Positions 18,064 through 26,833 of a DNA stretch of 64,000 bases are shown one piece after another. The notes under the pieces were generated by a model, which was given only the letters and a program-made list of their open reading frames with translations, did no database searches and had not been told where the DNA came from. The translations under genes were made by a program, and so were the position numbers. This stretch comes from Dietzia natronolimnaea (GTDB lineage Bacteria > Actinomycetota > Actinomycetes > Mycobacteriales > Mycobacteriaceae), in the NCBI RefSeq assembly GCF_039525805.1, contig NZ_BAAAHZ010000014.1. One strand, given 5' to 3'. Every line of letters starts with the position of its first letter. The first letter of the stretch is position 1.

Positions 18064-18911
18064 CCGGCCGGGGGCACCGCGTCCCCGCGGCGGGCCGCGT
18101 GGGTCGGGCGCTCTCCCCGCGGGAGGCGTTCCGGTGCTACGCCTCCGTGTTCGACCCGGTGACCGACCCCCGCACCCGCCGGCTGCTGACGGTCGAGGTC
18201 GTCGTCGTCCTCCTGGTGACCTTCGGCCTGGCCGGCCTCTACTCGGTCCTCGACCTCACCTCGGCGCTCCTCGCCCCGGAACCCCTGGCGGGCCAGACCG
18301 CCACCCTCAACCCCTCGCGGTCCACCCACGCGTGGCTCGACGCCGCCTACCAGGTGCTCGGGGTGCTGCGGCTGATGGCGTGGTCGGTGCTGCCGCTGGT
18401 CCTGCTCGCCCACACCGGGATCGGGCCGAGGGCGGTCGGGCTCGTCCGCGATCGGGCCGGCCGACAGATCGCGTGGGGGTTCGGCCTGGCCGCCGTGATC
18501 GGGATCCCCGGTCTCGCCTTCTACCTGGGTGCGGTGGCGGCGGGAGTCAACCTGCAGGTGGCGGCCTCCGGGCTCACGGAGACGTGGTGGCGCCCGGCCG
18601 TCCTGGTCCTGGCCGCCGTGGGCAACGGCGCCGCCGAGGAGATCCTGGTGGTGGGGTACCTGCTCGTGCGCCTGCGCCAGCTCGGTGTCCCGCCCGCGGT
18701 CGCGCTGGTCGGCACGGCGCTGCTGAGGGGGTCCTACCACCTCTACCAGGGCTTCGGCGGGGGGCTGGGCAACCTCGCGATGGGGATCGTGTTCGCCCTG
18801 TGGTGGATGCGGACCCGTCGACTGTGGCCGCTCATCCTGGCGCACACCCTCCTGGACGTGGTCGCCTTCGTGGGCTACGCGCTGCTCGCGCCACACGTGA
18901 CGTGGCTCTGA
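18060..18911 (+). CDS. CPBP-family intramembrane metalloprotease
   Basis: 283 residues from the overlapping GTG at 18060. About six to eight hydrophobic segments are present. The CPBP signature is recognisable as AAEEILVVGYL, then LLRGSYHLYQG and finally LAHTLLDVV, giving the paired Glu, the R...H and the final H/D positions. The first motif reads EEILVVG rather than the common EExxFRG, so the Arg is missing there. Members are Rce1-like glutamic/metallo-proteases or adaptors in the membrane; target unknown. The upstream overlapping gene encodes a membrane protein that could be partner or substrate. Confidence 0.82.
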   Translation: MTGRGHRVPAAGRVGRALSPREAFRCYASVFDPVTDPRTRRLLTVEVVVVLLVTFGLAGLYSVLDLTSALLAPEPLAGQTATLNPSRSTHAWLDAAYQVLGVLRLMAWSVLPLVLLAHTGIGPRAVGLVRDRAGRQIAWGFGLAAVIGIPGLAFYLGAVAAGVNLQVAASGLTETWWRPAVLVLAAVGNGAAEEILVVGYLLVRLRQLGVPPAVALVGTALLRGSYHLYQGFGGGLGNLAMGIVFALWWMRTRRLWPLILAHTLLDVVAFVGYALLAPHVTWL

Positions 18912-18947
18912 CGCTCCGCGCCCGGTGGCCAAGTAGAGTCCGGTCCC

Positions 18948-20420
18948 ATGACCGACGACTCCAGGCGCCGGCACCTCACCCCTGAGGAAGCCGCCGAGCT
19001 CCGGCGCCGGGCGCGTGAGCGCCGCGGGTACGCCGACCCCGGCTCACCGCGCGAGTCCGCGCCGCGTCGGGAACCAGGGCGTGAGCCGCGCCGTGAGCCG
19101 GGTCGTGACCCGCGCCGCGACCCCCGTGGCGCGCCGGACCCTCGTCGTGCGTCCGGTCGCGAACCGCGTCGCCCGGCGGAACCCGGTCGCGATCGGGCCG
19201 CCGCCCCCGGCGGGTACCAGCCCCGCCAGGAGCCCGAGCCCCTCTCACCCGAGGAGCGTGCCCGGTACGCGGGACGGGCGGGAGCGGGCCGCGATCCCCG
19301 TCGTGACCCGACGCGCGACCCGGCCCGTGCGTCCCGGTCGCGATCCGGCGGGCGGGACCCCCGCAGGCAACCGGTCGACCCGCGCGGTGTCCGGTCCGGT
19401 CGGGCGTCGCGGGCCGGGTACGGGTCCACACGCGATCGCCGCTCCCGCCGGGCACCCGGTAGACGGCGCCTCGGGCCGATGCGGATCCTGGGTCTGGTGC
19501 TCGTGGTGATCCTGACGCTGGGCGTGGTGAGCGTCCTGTGGGCGGACTCCAAGCTCCAGCGGATCGACGCGCTGCCGGACTACCCCGGCCGGGGCGGCAA
19601 CACCCCGGGCAGCATCACCCTCCTGGTGGGGACCGACTCCCGCGAGGGACTCACCCCGGAACAGCAGGCCCAGCTGTCCACCGGGTCGGAGTCCGATGCC
19701 GGCGGCAAGCGCACGGACACCATGATGCTGGTCTACACGCCGCGCGACAGCGGCCGGACCATGCTCATCTCCCTCCCGCGGGACCTACTGGTCGACATCC
19801 CGGACTACGGACAGAACAAGCTCAACGCCGCCTACACCTTCGGCGGTCCGGCGCTGCTGACCCGCACGCTCGAGCAGCAGACCGGGATGCGGATCGACCA
19901 CTACGCGGAGATCGGGTTCGGCGGCTTCTCCGGGATCGTCGACGCGGTCGGTGGTGTGGACATCTGCATCGAGGAGCCGATCAACGACCCGCTCGCCGGC
20001 CTCGACCTGGCCGCCGGATGCCAGACCCTGGCGGGGCCGCAGGCCCTCGGCTTCGTCCGCACCCGCTACGGGTTCGCCGAGCAGGACCTCCAGCGGGTCC
20101 GCAACCAGCGGCAGTTCCTCGGCGCGCTCATGAGCGAGACCATGTCCCCGGGCAACCTGCTCAACCCGTTCACCGCGGTGTCACTGGTCGACGCGGCCTC
20201 GGAGGCCGTCACGGTCGACTCCGGGGACCACATCTGGAACCTCGCGTCGGTGATGTGGAAGCTCAGGGGCGATCCGCTCACCGTGACCGCCCCCTACGAC
20301 GGCATGGCCTCCGGTTCCGTGGGCTCGTACCTCGTGTGGGGCCCGAGCACCACGGGGTTCTTCGACGCGGTCGCCTCGGGCCGCACCCCGGCCCAGGAGT
20401 ACCTCGACCCCGGCCCCTGA
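18948..20420 (+). CDS. LytR-CpsA-Psr (LCP) family cell-wall glycopolymer ligase
   Basis: 490 residues. The first ~165 residues are an unusual Arg/Pro/Asp-rich cytoplasmic region with many RRDPR/REPGR units. One membrane segment follows (GLVLVVILTLGVVSVLW, about 182-200), then an exported LCP domain with LLVGTDSREG, RTDTMMLVY, LISLPRDLLVDIP, KLNAAYTFGG and FVRTRYGF blocks carrying the Asp and Arg residues that bind the pyrophosphate and lipid head. LCP enzymes attach arabinogalactan or other polymers to peptidoglycan in this order. The C-terminal LytR_C domain is absent. The long basic tail may interact with DNA, RNA or divisome proteins, which is inference. Confidence 0.9.
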   Translation: MTDDSRRRHLTPEEAAELRRRARERRGYADPGSPRESAPRREPGREPRREPGRDPRRDPRGAPDPRRASGREPRRPAEPGRDRAAAPGGYQPRQEPEPLSPEERARYAGRAGAGRDPRRDPTRDPARASRSRSGGRDPRRQPVDPRGVRSGRASRAGYGSTRDRRSRRAPGRRRLGPMRILGLVLVVILTLGVVSVLWADSKLQRIDALPDYPGRGGNTPGSITLLVGTDSREGLTPEQQAQLSTGSESDAGGKRTDTMMLVYTPRDSGRTMLISLPRDLLVDIPDYGQNKLNAAYTFGGPALLTRTLEQQTGMRIDHYAEIGFGGFSGIVDAVGGVDICIEEPINDPLAGLDLAAGCQTLAGPQALGFVRTRYGFAEQDLQRVRNQRQFLGALMSETMSPGNLLNPFTAVSLVDAASEAVTVDSGDHIWNLASVMWKLRGDPLTVTAPYDGMASGSVGSYLVWGPSTTGFFDAVASGRTPAQEYLDPGP

Positions 20421-20451
20421 GCCCGCCCCCCGGTGCACGGGTACCGGCTGG

Positions 20452-21399
20452 TCATCCCGCGGGCGTGATCGAGACGATCCCCCAGGTGCCGTCGGGGTTC
20501 TCCGCCACCCGCACACGCTGCCGGATCACCACCGGCTCCGCATCGGGCGGGGACTCGGTGAGGCTCACCTCGAGGAGCGTGGGCGACAGCTCACGAGCGT
20601 CCACGCAGTGGGTGGTGCCCTCGGGCACCCGGTCCACCCCCTCGACGCGCAGCCGGTCCGGCGTCATCCGGCTCGACGGCGAGACCGCCTCGAACGCCTT
20701 CTCGGCCGAGCGCTCGACGTAGTAGGCGTGGTCGAAGGCCAACACGGTCCCCAACGGCGAGTCCAGCGACCCCGGGCCGTCGCCCACCACGTGGCCGGGT
20801 TCGGAGACCGGGGCGCAGTCCGCCGCCTCCTCACCGGTCGGGGAGAGAGCCCCGCGGGTGAGGAGGAATCCGATCACCGCCGAGCCGGCCAGCACCGCCA
20901 CCCCGGCCGCCGCGAACACCGCGACCCGGCGTGCGCGACCACCGTGGCCCGGGGACGCGGTGGGTCCGGTCCCCGCGCCCACGGGTCGCTCGGTGACCGG
21001 CCGGTCCGCTCCGAGGGGCAGGGAGGACAGGTCTCGCGACCGACGCCCGCCGCTCCCCGCGTCGGGCCGGGTGGTGGGCTCTCGGGCCGGCTCGTCGGCC
21101 GGCCCTCCCCGACCCAACCTGATGCGGTTCGGGGTGATCTCCCGCGAGGGGCCCTGCGGTCCGGCGCCTGCACGCCGCGGGACCTCGTCGCTGCGCCCGT
21201 CTCCCGATGTCGATGACCGCGCCGGGTCCGACGCCGCGGCCGGGGCTGTCGCGGCCGGGGCCGACTCCGAGGCTGCGGCAGCGGCAGCGGCCTCCTGTCC
21301 GGGCGTCGGCCCGGTCCGTAGCCACGGGGGAACGGTCACCTCGGAGGGCGTCGCCTCGTCGTCGTCGCCCCGTCTCGGTCGGTCGGCCACGCCGGCCAC
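20452..21399 (-). CDS. Membrane-anchored protein with disordered cytoplasmic tail (DUF8176-like)
   Basis: 315 residues. Residues 1-155 are Ala/Pro/Arg/Ser-rich and probably disordered. One membrane segment lies near 160-180 (VAVFAAAGVAVLAGSAVIGFLL), and the exported C-terminal ~130 residues form a small domain with two cysteines (EAADCAPVSEP, THCVDAREL), a lipocalin/NTF2-like strand pattern (VVIRQRVRV) and a final GTWGIVSITPAG. I associate this C-terminal pattern with a Mycobacteriales family of unknown function (DUF8176), at low certainty. It is convergent with the LCP gene. Confidence 0.7.
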   Translation of the reverse strand: MAGVADRPRRGDDDEATPSEVTVPPWLRTGPTPGQEAAAAAAASESAPAATAPAAASDPARSSTSGDGRSDEVPRRAGAGPQGPSREITPNRIRLGRGGPADEPAREPTTRPDAGSGGRRSRDLSSLPLGADRPVTERPVGAGTGPTASPGHGGRARRVAVFAAAGVAVLAGSAVIGFLLTRGALSPTGEEAADCAPVSEPGHVVGDGPGSLDSPLGTVLAFDHAYYVERSAEKAFEAVSPSSRMTPDRLRVEGVDRVPEGTTHCVDARELSPTLLEVSLTESPPDAEPVVIRQRVRVAENPDGTWGIVSITPAG

Positions 21400-21489
21400 A
21401 CCCCCTCCGCCACACGTCCGGCCGGCGACCCGGTGGTCGCCCGAGGGGATACTAGAGGCCCGTGGGCCCCGTCGGGGGCCGGTGCCGGG

Positions 21490-22398
21490 TCAGCGCAGGG
21501 TGACCTGACGTGCTCTCAGGCCGTCGCGCGACGCGCGCTCGTCGGAGCTGAGCGGACCGTCCTTCGCCAGGGCCTCGCCCAGTCGCGCGTCGAGCTCCAG
21601 CAGTCCCGGCGCCCACTCCTGATGGTGCATCTCCGGGTCCAGGTCGAACACCGGCACGAGCAGCCCGTGGGTACGGAACGACCCCGCGAACCGGGACCCC
21701 TCGCCCAGGTGGAGGCCGCCGGCGGAGTGCACGCGCGCGAGTGCCTCGAACAGCGCGTCCTCGTCCTCCGGGCGCACCCAGCGGACGTGGGCCTTCTCGC
21801 CCGCGTCGACCCACCAGGCCGCCTCGATGCCGTCGGCCGCGACCCGGGCGGAGGGCATCATGACCTCGTTGGCGTTCTTGATGGCCTGGGCGATCTCCGG
21901 CCTGACCTGGGCGCCCTCGGCGAGCCACCAGGAGAAGTCGCCGTGCACCGCGATCTCGAGCGGGGCGTCGGCGACCACGACGTCCTCCAACCCCGGGGTG
22001 GACTCGTCCGGGTGGGAGGACGTCAGGGTCTCCCCTCCCCCGGCACGCGAGGCCCAGTCCACCGCGTAGGCCAGGTCGGCCGCCGGATCGGGTCCGTGGA
22101 CCTGCACCTGGAGACCCACCATGGCCTCACCGCCCAGCTCGTCGTCGCGCACCAGGCCGGCGATGGCCCCCGGCAGGACGGTCGCCAGGATGATCTCCCG
22201 CTTCTCGGCGGTGGTGGTGAGTCGCGCGGTCGCCGACGGCACGAACTCGCGCATCGCGACCATGTCGCACTCACCGGCGAACCCGGCGAACGGCCGGGGT
22301 TCCGTGCTCAGTTCCTCACGCTCGGCCGCGCGAGCGGCGATCTTGGCCTGGCGGTTGCCGCCGGACTTGGGCTCATTATGGCGCTGACGTCTACCCAC
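21490..22398 (-). CDS. DUF5926 family protein
   Basis: 302 residues from a GTG at 22398 (VGRRQRHNEPKSGGNRQAK), a basic start typical of this family; another GTG lies two codons upstream. The rest is a conserved cytoplasmic domain with recognisable stretches EPRPFAGFAGECDMVAMREF and EKAHVRWVRPEDEDAL. No catalytic motif is apparent to me and no function is known. It is separated by about 100 bases from glpQ1 on the same strand, and the two may be co-transcribed with the DUF4328 gene. Confidence 0.8.
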   Translation of the reverse strand: MGRRQRHNEPKSGGNRQAKIAARAAEREELSTEPRPFAGFAGECDMVAMREFVPSATARLTTTAEKREIILATVLPGAIAGLVRDDELGGEAMVGLQVQVHGPDPAADLAYAVDWASRAGGGETLTSSHPDESTPGLEDVVVADAPLEIAVHGDFSWWLAEGAQVRPEIAQAIKNANEVMMPSARVAADGIEAAWWVDAGEKAHVRWVRPEDEDALFEALARVHSAGGLHLGEGSRFAGSFRTHGLLVPVFDLDPEMHHQEWAPGLLELDARLGEALAKDGPLSSDERASRDGLRARQVTLR

Positions 22399-22499
22399 GG
22401 GCACCACGATACGGTGCGCCCGCGCGGCCCGCCCCCCGGACATCGCACTCTGGTGCCGTCATCGCACGGGGGCCCCGGATCGGGTCGGCCGTGACGGGG

Positions 22500-23312
22500 T
22501 CAGTCGCGACGCGTGGGCCCGTCCAGGACGCCCCGGGCCCGTGACGGGACGTTGGTGGCCACCCACTCCACGCCCAGGTCGCGGCACAGGAGCATGTCCG
22601 CCGGGTCGTCGACGGTCCAGCAGTAGGTCCCCATCCCCCGCGACCTCCAGTACTCGACCAACCACGGCCGCGCCCGGAGCGCGCCGATGCTCGGGCCCAT
22701 CAACTGGGCGCCGAACCCCTCGGCCGGCCACGATTTGAGGACGTTGCCGCGCTCGCGGAGCTGCACGGTCGGCACCTGCGGGGCCAGTTGCCTGAACCGT
22801 CGCACCGCCATCACGGAGAAGCTCATCATGAGCGCGCGGGACTCGGCGTGCGAGGCGGGCCGGTCCAGACCGAAGTACCTCAGCTCGTCCCGGAGCGCGA
22901 CCTCGACGCGGCCGCCGGTGGGCACCGGGTGCTTGGTCTCCAGGAACAGCTTCACGTGCGGGTACGCCTCGGCCATCACCAGGAGACTGCGCAGCGTGAG
23001 GAGTGGTTCGGGCCGGCGATGTACCGGATGCCAGGTGCCCAGGTCGAGGGCGGACAGCTCGTCCAGGGTGCTGGAGTGGACCCAGACGTCGCGGTCCGCC
23101 ACGCGCGCGGTCCGGGGATCGTGCAGGAGCACCGGGACACCGTCGGAGGTGAGCCGCACATCCACCTCGAGCGCCTCTGCGCCCTGCTCGAGGGCCTTCT
23201 CGTAGGCGACGAGCGTGAGTTCGGGGAACTCGGCCGAGGCCCCTCTGTGGGCGACGACCCCGCTCCCGGTGGACACCGTGGACCGCAGATGTGTGGTCGC
23301 GGGGACCGTCAC
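22500..23312 (-). CDS. glpQ1: Glycerophosphodiester phosphodiesterase
   Basis: 270 residues. The GDPD TIM-barrel motifs are clear: VVAHRGASAEFPE (catalytic His and metal-ligand Glu) at about residue 20, EVDVRLTSDGVPVLLHDP (Glu, Asp and second His) and KLFLETKHP in the middle, then a closing GTYCWTVDDPADM. It releases glycerol-3-phosphate from glycerophosphodiesters of degraded phospholipid. No signal peptide is seen, so it is cytoplasmic. It begins 3 bases after the DUF4328 gene ends, the same pairing as Rv3842c-Rv3843c in M. tuberculosis. Confidence 0.93.
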   Translation of the reverse strand: MTVPATTHLRSTVSTGSGVVAHRGASAEFPELTLVAYEKALEQGAEALEVDVRLTSDGVPVLLHDPRTARVADRDVWVHSSTLDELSALDLGTWHPVHRRPEPLLTLRSLLVMAEAYPHVKLFLETKHPVPTGGRVEVALRDELRYFGLDRPASHAESRALMMSFSVMAVRRFRQLAPQVPTVQLRERGNVLKSWPAEGFGAQLMGPSIGALRARPWLVEYWRSRGMGTYCWTVDDPADMLLCRDLGVEWVATNVPSRARGVLDGPTRRD

Positions 23313-23315
23313 GTC

Positions 23316-24158
23316 TCACTCCTCTCGAGCCGGGGACGTCTCCACGATGCCCCGCGGGAGAAGCCGCCGGGTGAACCGCGGGGAAGGCTCATCGAAACTC
23401 CGCATGACGGTCCGGGTCTCACGCGCCGCCCACACCGCGGCGGCCGCCGCGAGCGCGGTGAGGAGAACCGTGTCCGCCGCGGCCTGCGAGCCCTCACCCG
23501 TGCCCCGCCACAGTGCGAGCGCGACCGCGATCCCGTTCACGGCGACGGCCACCCACCACCGGAGGAGTCCGGACCTGGTGGGCGCGCGGGGCGAGGCCAG
23601 GCGGAGTTCGGCGAGGTAGACGGGGATCCGGAACCAGTTGACGACGGGGAGGAGGCATCCCACCCAGAGCCCCGCCCGACTCCGCGGGTCCGGGGCGGGC
23701 GAGTACACGCGGCGACGGGTCTCGACGAGCCACGCGGTCGCCGCGACCGCCGCCGCCACCCCGACGGCGATCGCCACCACTCCCGCCACCCACACCAGCG
23801 CGGTGGTGGTGGCCTCCACCCACCACGGGGCGAGGCGCTCGACGTACCACGCGAGCACCGCGTACCGCAGTCCGTGGACCACGGCGGTCGCCGCGAACCA
23901 CGTCCCGGCCACCCCGACGATCCCGGGTGCGGCCGCGGCCAGCCGTGGGCGCGCCGGCCGGACGGGGTGCTCGAGCCGACGAGGGATCGCGACCAGCGGG
24001 AGACCCCACCTCGGGGTCGCGGGGTAGGCCGGGGTCCGGTCCCCCCACGCCGGTCCCGAGCGGTACCTGGGTGCCGGAGGTCTCGTCCCCTCCACGGGCG
24101 GACGCCACGGCGGATGCGCGACCCAGCGCCACTGGCCGGTCCGCCGCGGTGAGGTCAT
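23316..24158 (-). CDS. DUF4328 multi-pass membrane protein (Rv3843c-like)
   Basis: About 280 residues; ATG at 24158 is used, with another ATG three codons upstream. The N-terminus (QWRWVAHPPW...) is Trp/Pro-rich, followed by about five hydrophobic segments. The central NWFRIPVYLAEL-like stretch and VWVAGVVAIAVGVAA helices match DUF4328 proteins. The role is unknown; these proteins sit in the cytoplasmic membrane. The stop is 3 bases from the glpQ1 start, so translation is likely coupled. Confidence 0.85.
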   Translation of the reverse strand: MTSPRRTGQWRWVAHPPWRPPVEGTRPPAPRYRSGPAWGDRTPAYPATPRWGLPLVAIPRRLEHPVRPARPRLAAAAPGIVGVAGTWFAATAVVHGLRYAVLAWYVERLAPWWVEATTTALVWVAGVVAIAVGVAAAVAATAWLVETRRRVYSPAPDPRSRAGLWVGCLLPVVNWFRIPVYLAELRLASPRAPTRSGLLRWWVAVAVNGIAVALALWRGTGEGSQAAADTVLLTALAAAAAVWAARETRTVMRSFDEPSPRFTRRLLPRGIVETSPAREE

Positions 24159-24194
24159 GCCGACCATGCTGGCACAGCACGTGCGGCGCGCGAC

Positions 24195-24268
24195 CGCGGT
24201 GGCGGTGCCGGCGGTCGCGGCGGTGCCGGCGGCCGCGGCGTGGCGGTGCCGGCGGTCGCGGTGGCGGT
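24195..24268. repeat. 18-bp GC-rich tandem repeat
   Basis: Three near-identical tandem copies of GGCGGTGCCGGCGGTCGC (24201-24218, 24219-24236 with one change, and 24242-24259 after a 5-base interruption) lie in the 124-base gap between the pyruvate kinase 3' end and the DUF4328 gene. Confidence 0.75.
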
Positions 24269-24282
24269 GGGGCTGGCGGAGT

Positions 24283-26193
24283 TCAGTCCCAGCTGTCGAC
24301 GTGGCGCATCAACGGCAACGCCTTCCGCTGGATCCGGCCCATCCGCGAGTGGATCGCGTCGAGGGTCTCGATCGCCTCCGCCACGTAGGGCCCCTTGTTG
24401 AGCATCACGCACTCGGACCGCTGCGCCGAGCCCGCGTCGGAGATCTCCGCGCGCGACGGCATCCCGGTCTTCGCGAGCGACTCCAGCACCTGCGTCGCCA
24501 GCACGACCGGAACGCGGGCCGCCTGGCACATCAGCGTGATGTTGCGCGGGATCTCCGAGAGCGACTCGAATCCCATCTCGACGGCGAGGTCACCGCGCGC
24601 GATCATCACCCCGATCCGGTCGTGGCGCATGGCCTCCAGCACCAGGTCCGGCAGCGCGCGGTAGGCCTGCCTGGTCTCCACCTTGAGCAGCAACCCCAGC
24701 TCCCGCCCCGATTCCGCGCGCTCCGCCCGGAGCGCCTCCACCGCGTCGGTGACGTCCCCCCTCGTCCGCACGAAGGACAGCGCCACGATGTCCGCGTGCC
24801 GGGACGCGAAGCGTAGGCACTGCCGGTCCTCGTCGGTCAGTGCGGGGGTGTCCACCTCCAGCCCGGGGACGTTGATGCCCTTCTCCGACCCCAGCCATCG
24901 GCCGCCCTCGCGGCAGCGCACCACCTCCAGCCGGGCCCAGGGCCCACCCTCCTGACCCGGCATCGAGGTCGCGACGACCTCCGCGGAGATGACTCCGTCG
25001 TCGAACAGGACGCGGTCCCCCACCGACAGGGCCTCCACGACCGCGGGGAGCGCGCACCCCAGTCGGATCTCCTCGCCGGACCGCGGCGGCTCCACCGGTT
25101 CCATGTCCACGGTGAGCAGGATCGGGTCCCCTCGGTGGACGCGGATCCGGCGCGGCACAGCGGGGATGCCGCGGACCCGGGTGTGCTCGAAGTCGCAGTC
25201 GATCAGCGTCCCGTCGCGCACCCACGCGTTGCGGTCGCCCTCCGCCAGCACGCCGTCGTCCCCCGCGGACACCACGGTGAACCGCCGCCTGAGCCGTCGT
25301 GCGTCGGGGACCTCGATCACGTCCCCCGGGGCACGCGCCGCGAGCCACCGAGGGTCCACCCGGACGCACAGCGGGGGGTGGCCACGCGTCGGGGGCGGCG
25401 CGGGCGTGTCGTCCGGATCGGGACCCTGGCGGGTGAACCAGATCCGGGCGGGGTCGACCACCCCGCCCCCCGGGTCCCGGGTGACCCGCGCCCGGCCCAC
25501 CGGCGCGCCGAGGGCCACCGGCCCCGTCCGCAGTTTCGGTCCCGCCAGGTCCATGGAGACGGGGATCCTCCTGCCGACGGCCCGCTCCGCCGCGCGCACC
25601 CCGTCGATCATCGCCTCCCACCGCGCCGGGTCGTCGTGGGCACAGTTGATCCGCGCCAGCCCCATGCCCCGCACGGCCAGGTCCAGGACCAGGCGGGGGT
25701 CGTCGGCGGCCGACGACGGCAACGTCACCATCACCCGCCCCGACCGGCCGGGGCGGGGAGTTCCCAACAGGGCGTCCGCGTGGGCCGCCAACGCCGCGTC
25801 GCCGGCGGCACGCGCCGCAGCCGTGGTGCGACGGTCGGCAAAGCGCGTCGGGTCCTGCCCCCCGAGCGCGGCCAGAGCGGCACGGGCGGCCCGGAGTGCC
25901 GCCTCCACGTCGTCCTCGCAGCCGACGAGCGGGGACACGCCGGCGTCGAGCAGTCGGTCCTGCAGATCCCGGAGGTCGTGCCGGCGCAGGGTCGCGTAGT
26001 CGACGAGGTTCAGGGCGCCCCCACGGTGGGTCGGGTCCACCCGCTCCATGTCCCGTGCCCGTCCGGCACGGCCGGGGCCGAGGTCTCCCAGGAGGGAATC
26101 GAGTTCGCGGGTCAGGTCGGAGTACACCCGCCCAGTCTCGCCGTCGGACGCCCGTCGGGACGCCCGGGAACCGAGGTGGAACGGCGAATTCAC
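24283..26193 (-). CDS. Pyruvate-kinase-family protein with N-terminal extension and no allosteric domain
   Basis: 636 residues. Residues 1-150 are an extension without PK similarity, rich in Arg/Ala/Leu helices. The catalytic barrel follows: VTLPSSAADDP (~155), ARINCAHDD with the substrate Arg, MDLAGPKLRTG, the active-site KVET, MIARGDLAVEMGFES, and ATQVLES. The catalytic Lys, Glu, Asp and Thr are kept. A B-domain is inserted after GPKLRTG. The usual ~120-residue C-terminal effector domain is missing: the protein stops soon after the barrel. It may be an unregulated or specialised pyruvate kinase rather than the main glycolytic enzyme. The start could also be a GTG 22 codons downstream. Confidence 0.82.
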   Translation of the reverse strand: MNSPFHLGSRASRRASDGETGRVYSDLTRELDSLLGDLGPGRAGRARDMERVDPTHRGGALNLVDYATLRRHDLRDLQDRLLDAGVSPLVGCEDDVEAALRAARAALAALGGQDPTRFADRRTTAAARAAGDAALAAHADALLGTPRPGRSGRVMVTLPSSAADDPRLVLDLAVRGMGLARINCAHDDPARWEAMIDGVRAAERAVGRRIPVSMDLAGPKLRTGPVALGAPVGRARVTRDPGGGVVDPARIWFTRQGPDPDDTPAPPPTRGHPPLCVRVDPRWLAARAPGDVIEVPDARRLRRRFTVVSAGDDGVLAEGDRNAWVRDGTLIDCDFEHTRVRGIPAVPRRIRVHRGDPILLTVDMEPVEPPRSGEEIRLGCALPAVVEALSVGDRVLFDDGVISAEVVATSMPGQEGGPWARLEVVRCREGGRWLGSEKGINVPGLEVDTPALTDEDRQCLRFASRHADIVALSFVRTRGDVTDAVEALRAERAESGRELGLLLKVETRQAYRALPDLVLEAMRHDRIGVMIARGDLAVEMGFESLSEIPRNITLMCQAARVPVVLATQVLESLAKTGMPSRAEISDAGSAQRSECVMLNKGPYVAEAIETLDAIHSRMGRIQRKALPLMRHVDSWD

Positions 26194-26254
26194 CTGCCGG
26201 ACACCCCGTGGGGGTGACGGACCGGCTCTGAGACTGTAGGGTTCTGCTCAGTAG

Positions 26255-26284
26255 TTGAAAACGTACGTTGTATTTCTGTAGATC
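26255..26284 (+). promoter_or_regulatory. Likely cspA promoter
   Basis: TTGAAA at 26255-26260 and TAGATC at 26279-26284 are 18 bases apart in an AT-rich stretch that contrasts with the surroundings. It would leave an untranslated leader of about 105 bases before the cspA start, as is common for cold-shock genes. Confidence 0.5.
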
Positions 26285-26397
26285 CACCGTTCTTGCGAGA
26301 GAACGATGCGGCACCGCAGGGAAACACACAGCACGCTCTCTGCTGCATCATCTGGTACTCCGACAAGCGGAGTACCGACTCTCGAAAGGACGCCAAT

Positions 26398-26601
26398 ATG
26401 GCTACCGGCACCGTGAAGTGGTTCAACGCTGACAAGGGCTTCGGCTTCATCGCCCCCGACGACGGCTCCGCCGACGTCTTCGCGCACTTCTCCGCCATCC
26501 AGGGCTCGGGCTACCGCTCGCTCGAGGAGAACCAGCAGGTCTCCTTCGACGTCGCGCAGGGCGCCAAGGGCCTGCAGGCGGAGAACATCACCCCGATGTG
26601 A
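26398..26601 (+). CDS. cspA: Cold-shock protein CspA family
   Basis: 67 residues, the standard length. RNA-binding motifs RNP1 (KGFGFIAPD) and RNP2 (VFAHFSAI) are intact on the five-stranded OB fold. The start at 26398 follows GAAAGGA. It binds single-stranded RNA/DNA and likely acts as an RNA chaperone in the cytoplasm. It is monocistronic, bounded by its own leader and a strong hairpin. The name follows the family; which paralogue it is cannot be decided here. Confidence 0.95.
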   Translation: MATGTVKWFNADKGFGFIAPDDGSADVFAHFSAIQGSGYRSLEENQQVSFDVAQGAKGLQAENITPM

Positions 26602-26636
26602 TCTGACGTCAGAGCGATCTGACGCCGCATCGACGT

Positions 26637-26675
26637 GAAGGGCCCGGCCCGGGAGAGATCCCGGCCGGGCCCTTC
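26637..26675 (+). terminator. Hairpin terminator after cspA
   Basis: GAAGGGCCCGGCCCGGG (26637-26653) pairs with CCCGGCCGGGCCCTTC (26660-26675) with one bulged C and a short loop, 36 bases after the cspA stop. Confidence 0.85.
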
Positions 26676-26766
26676 CGCATGTCCCGAGCACACACCCGCT
26701 GACGGGACCGCCTCCCCACCACAGGGTGTGTCTGCCATCCGCCTTAGCGCCCCATCATCCGCGCGC

Positions 26767-26817
26767 GCGGATGCCATCCGCCCGGCCTCGTCATGCGCGT
26801 GCGCGGATGCCATCCGC
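26767..26817. repeat. Duplicated palindrome GCGGATGCCATCCGC
   Basis: The perfect 15-bp palindrome (7-bp arms around one C) occurs at 26767-26781 and again at 26803-26817, 36 bases apart, with a half copy near 26735. It lies between cspA and msrA, which converge, so a role as promoter operator is unlikely. Confidence 0.7.
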
Positions 26818-26833
26818 CCCTGGCAATGAACAG

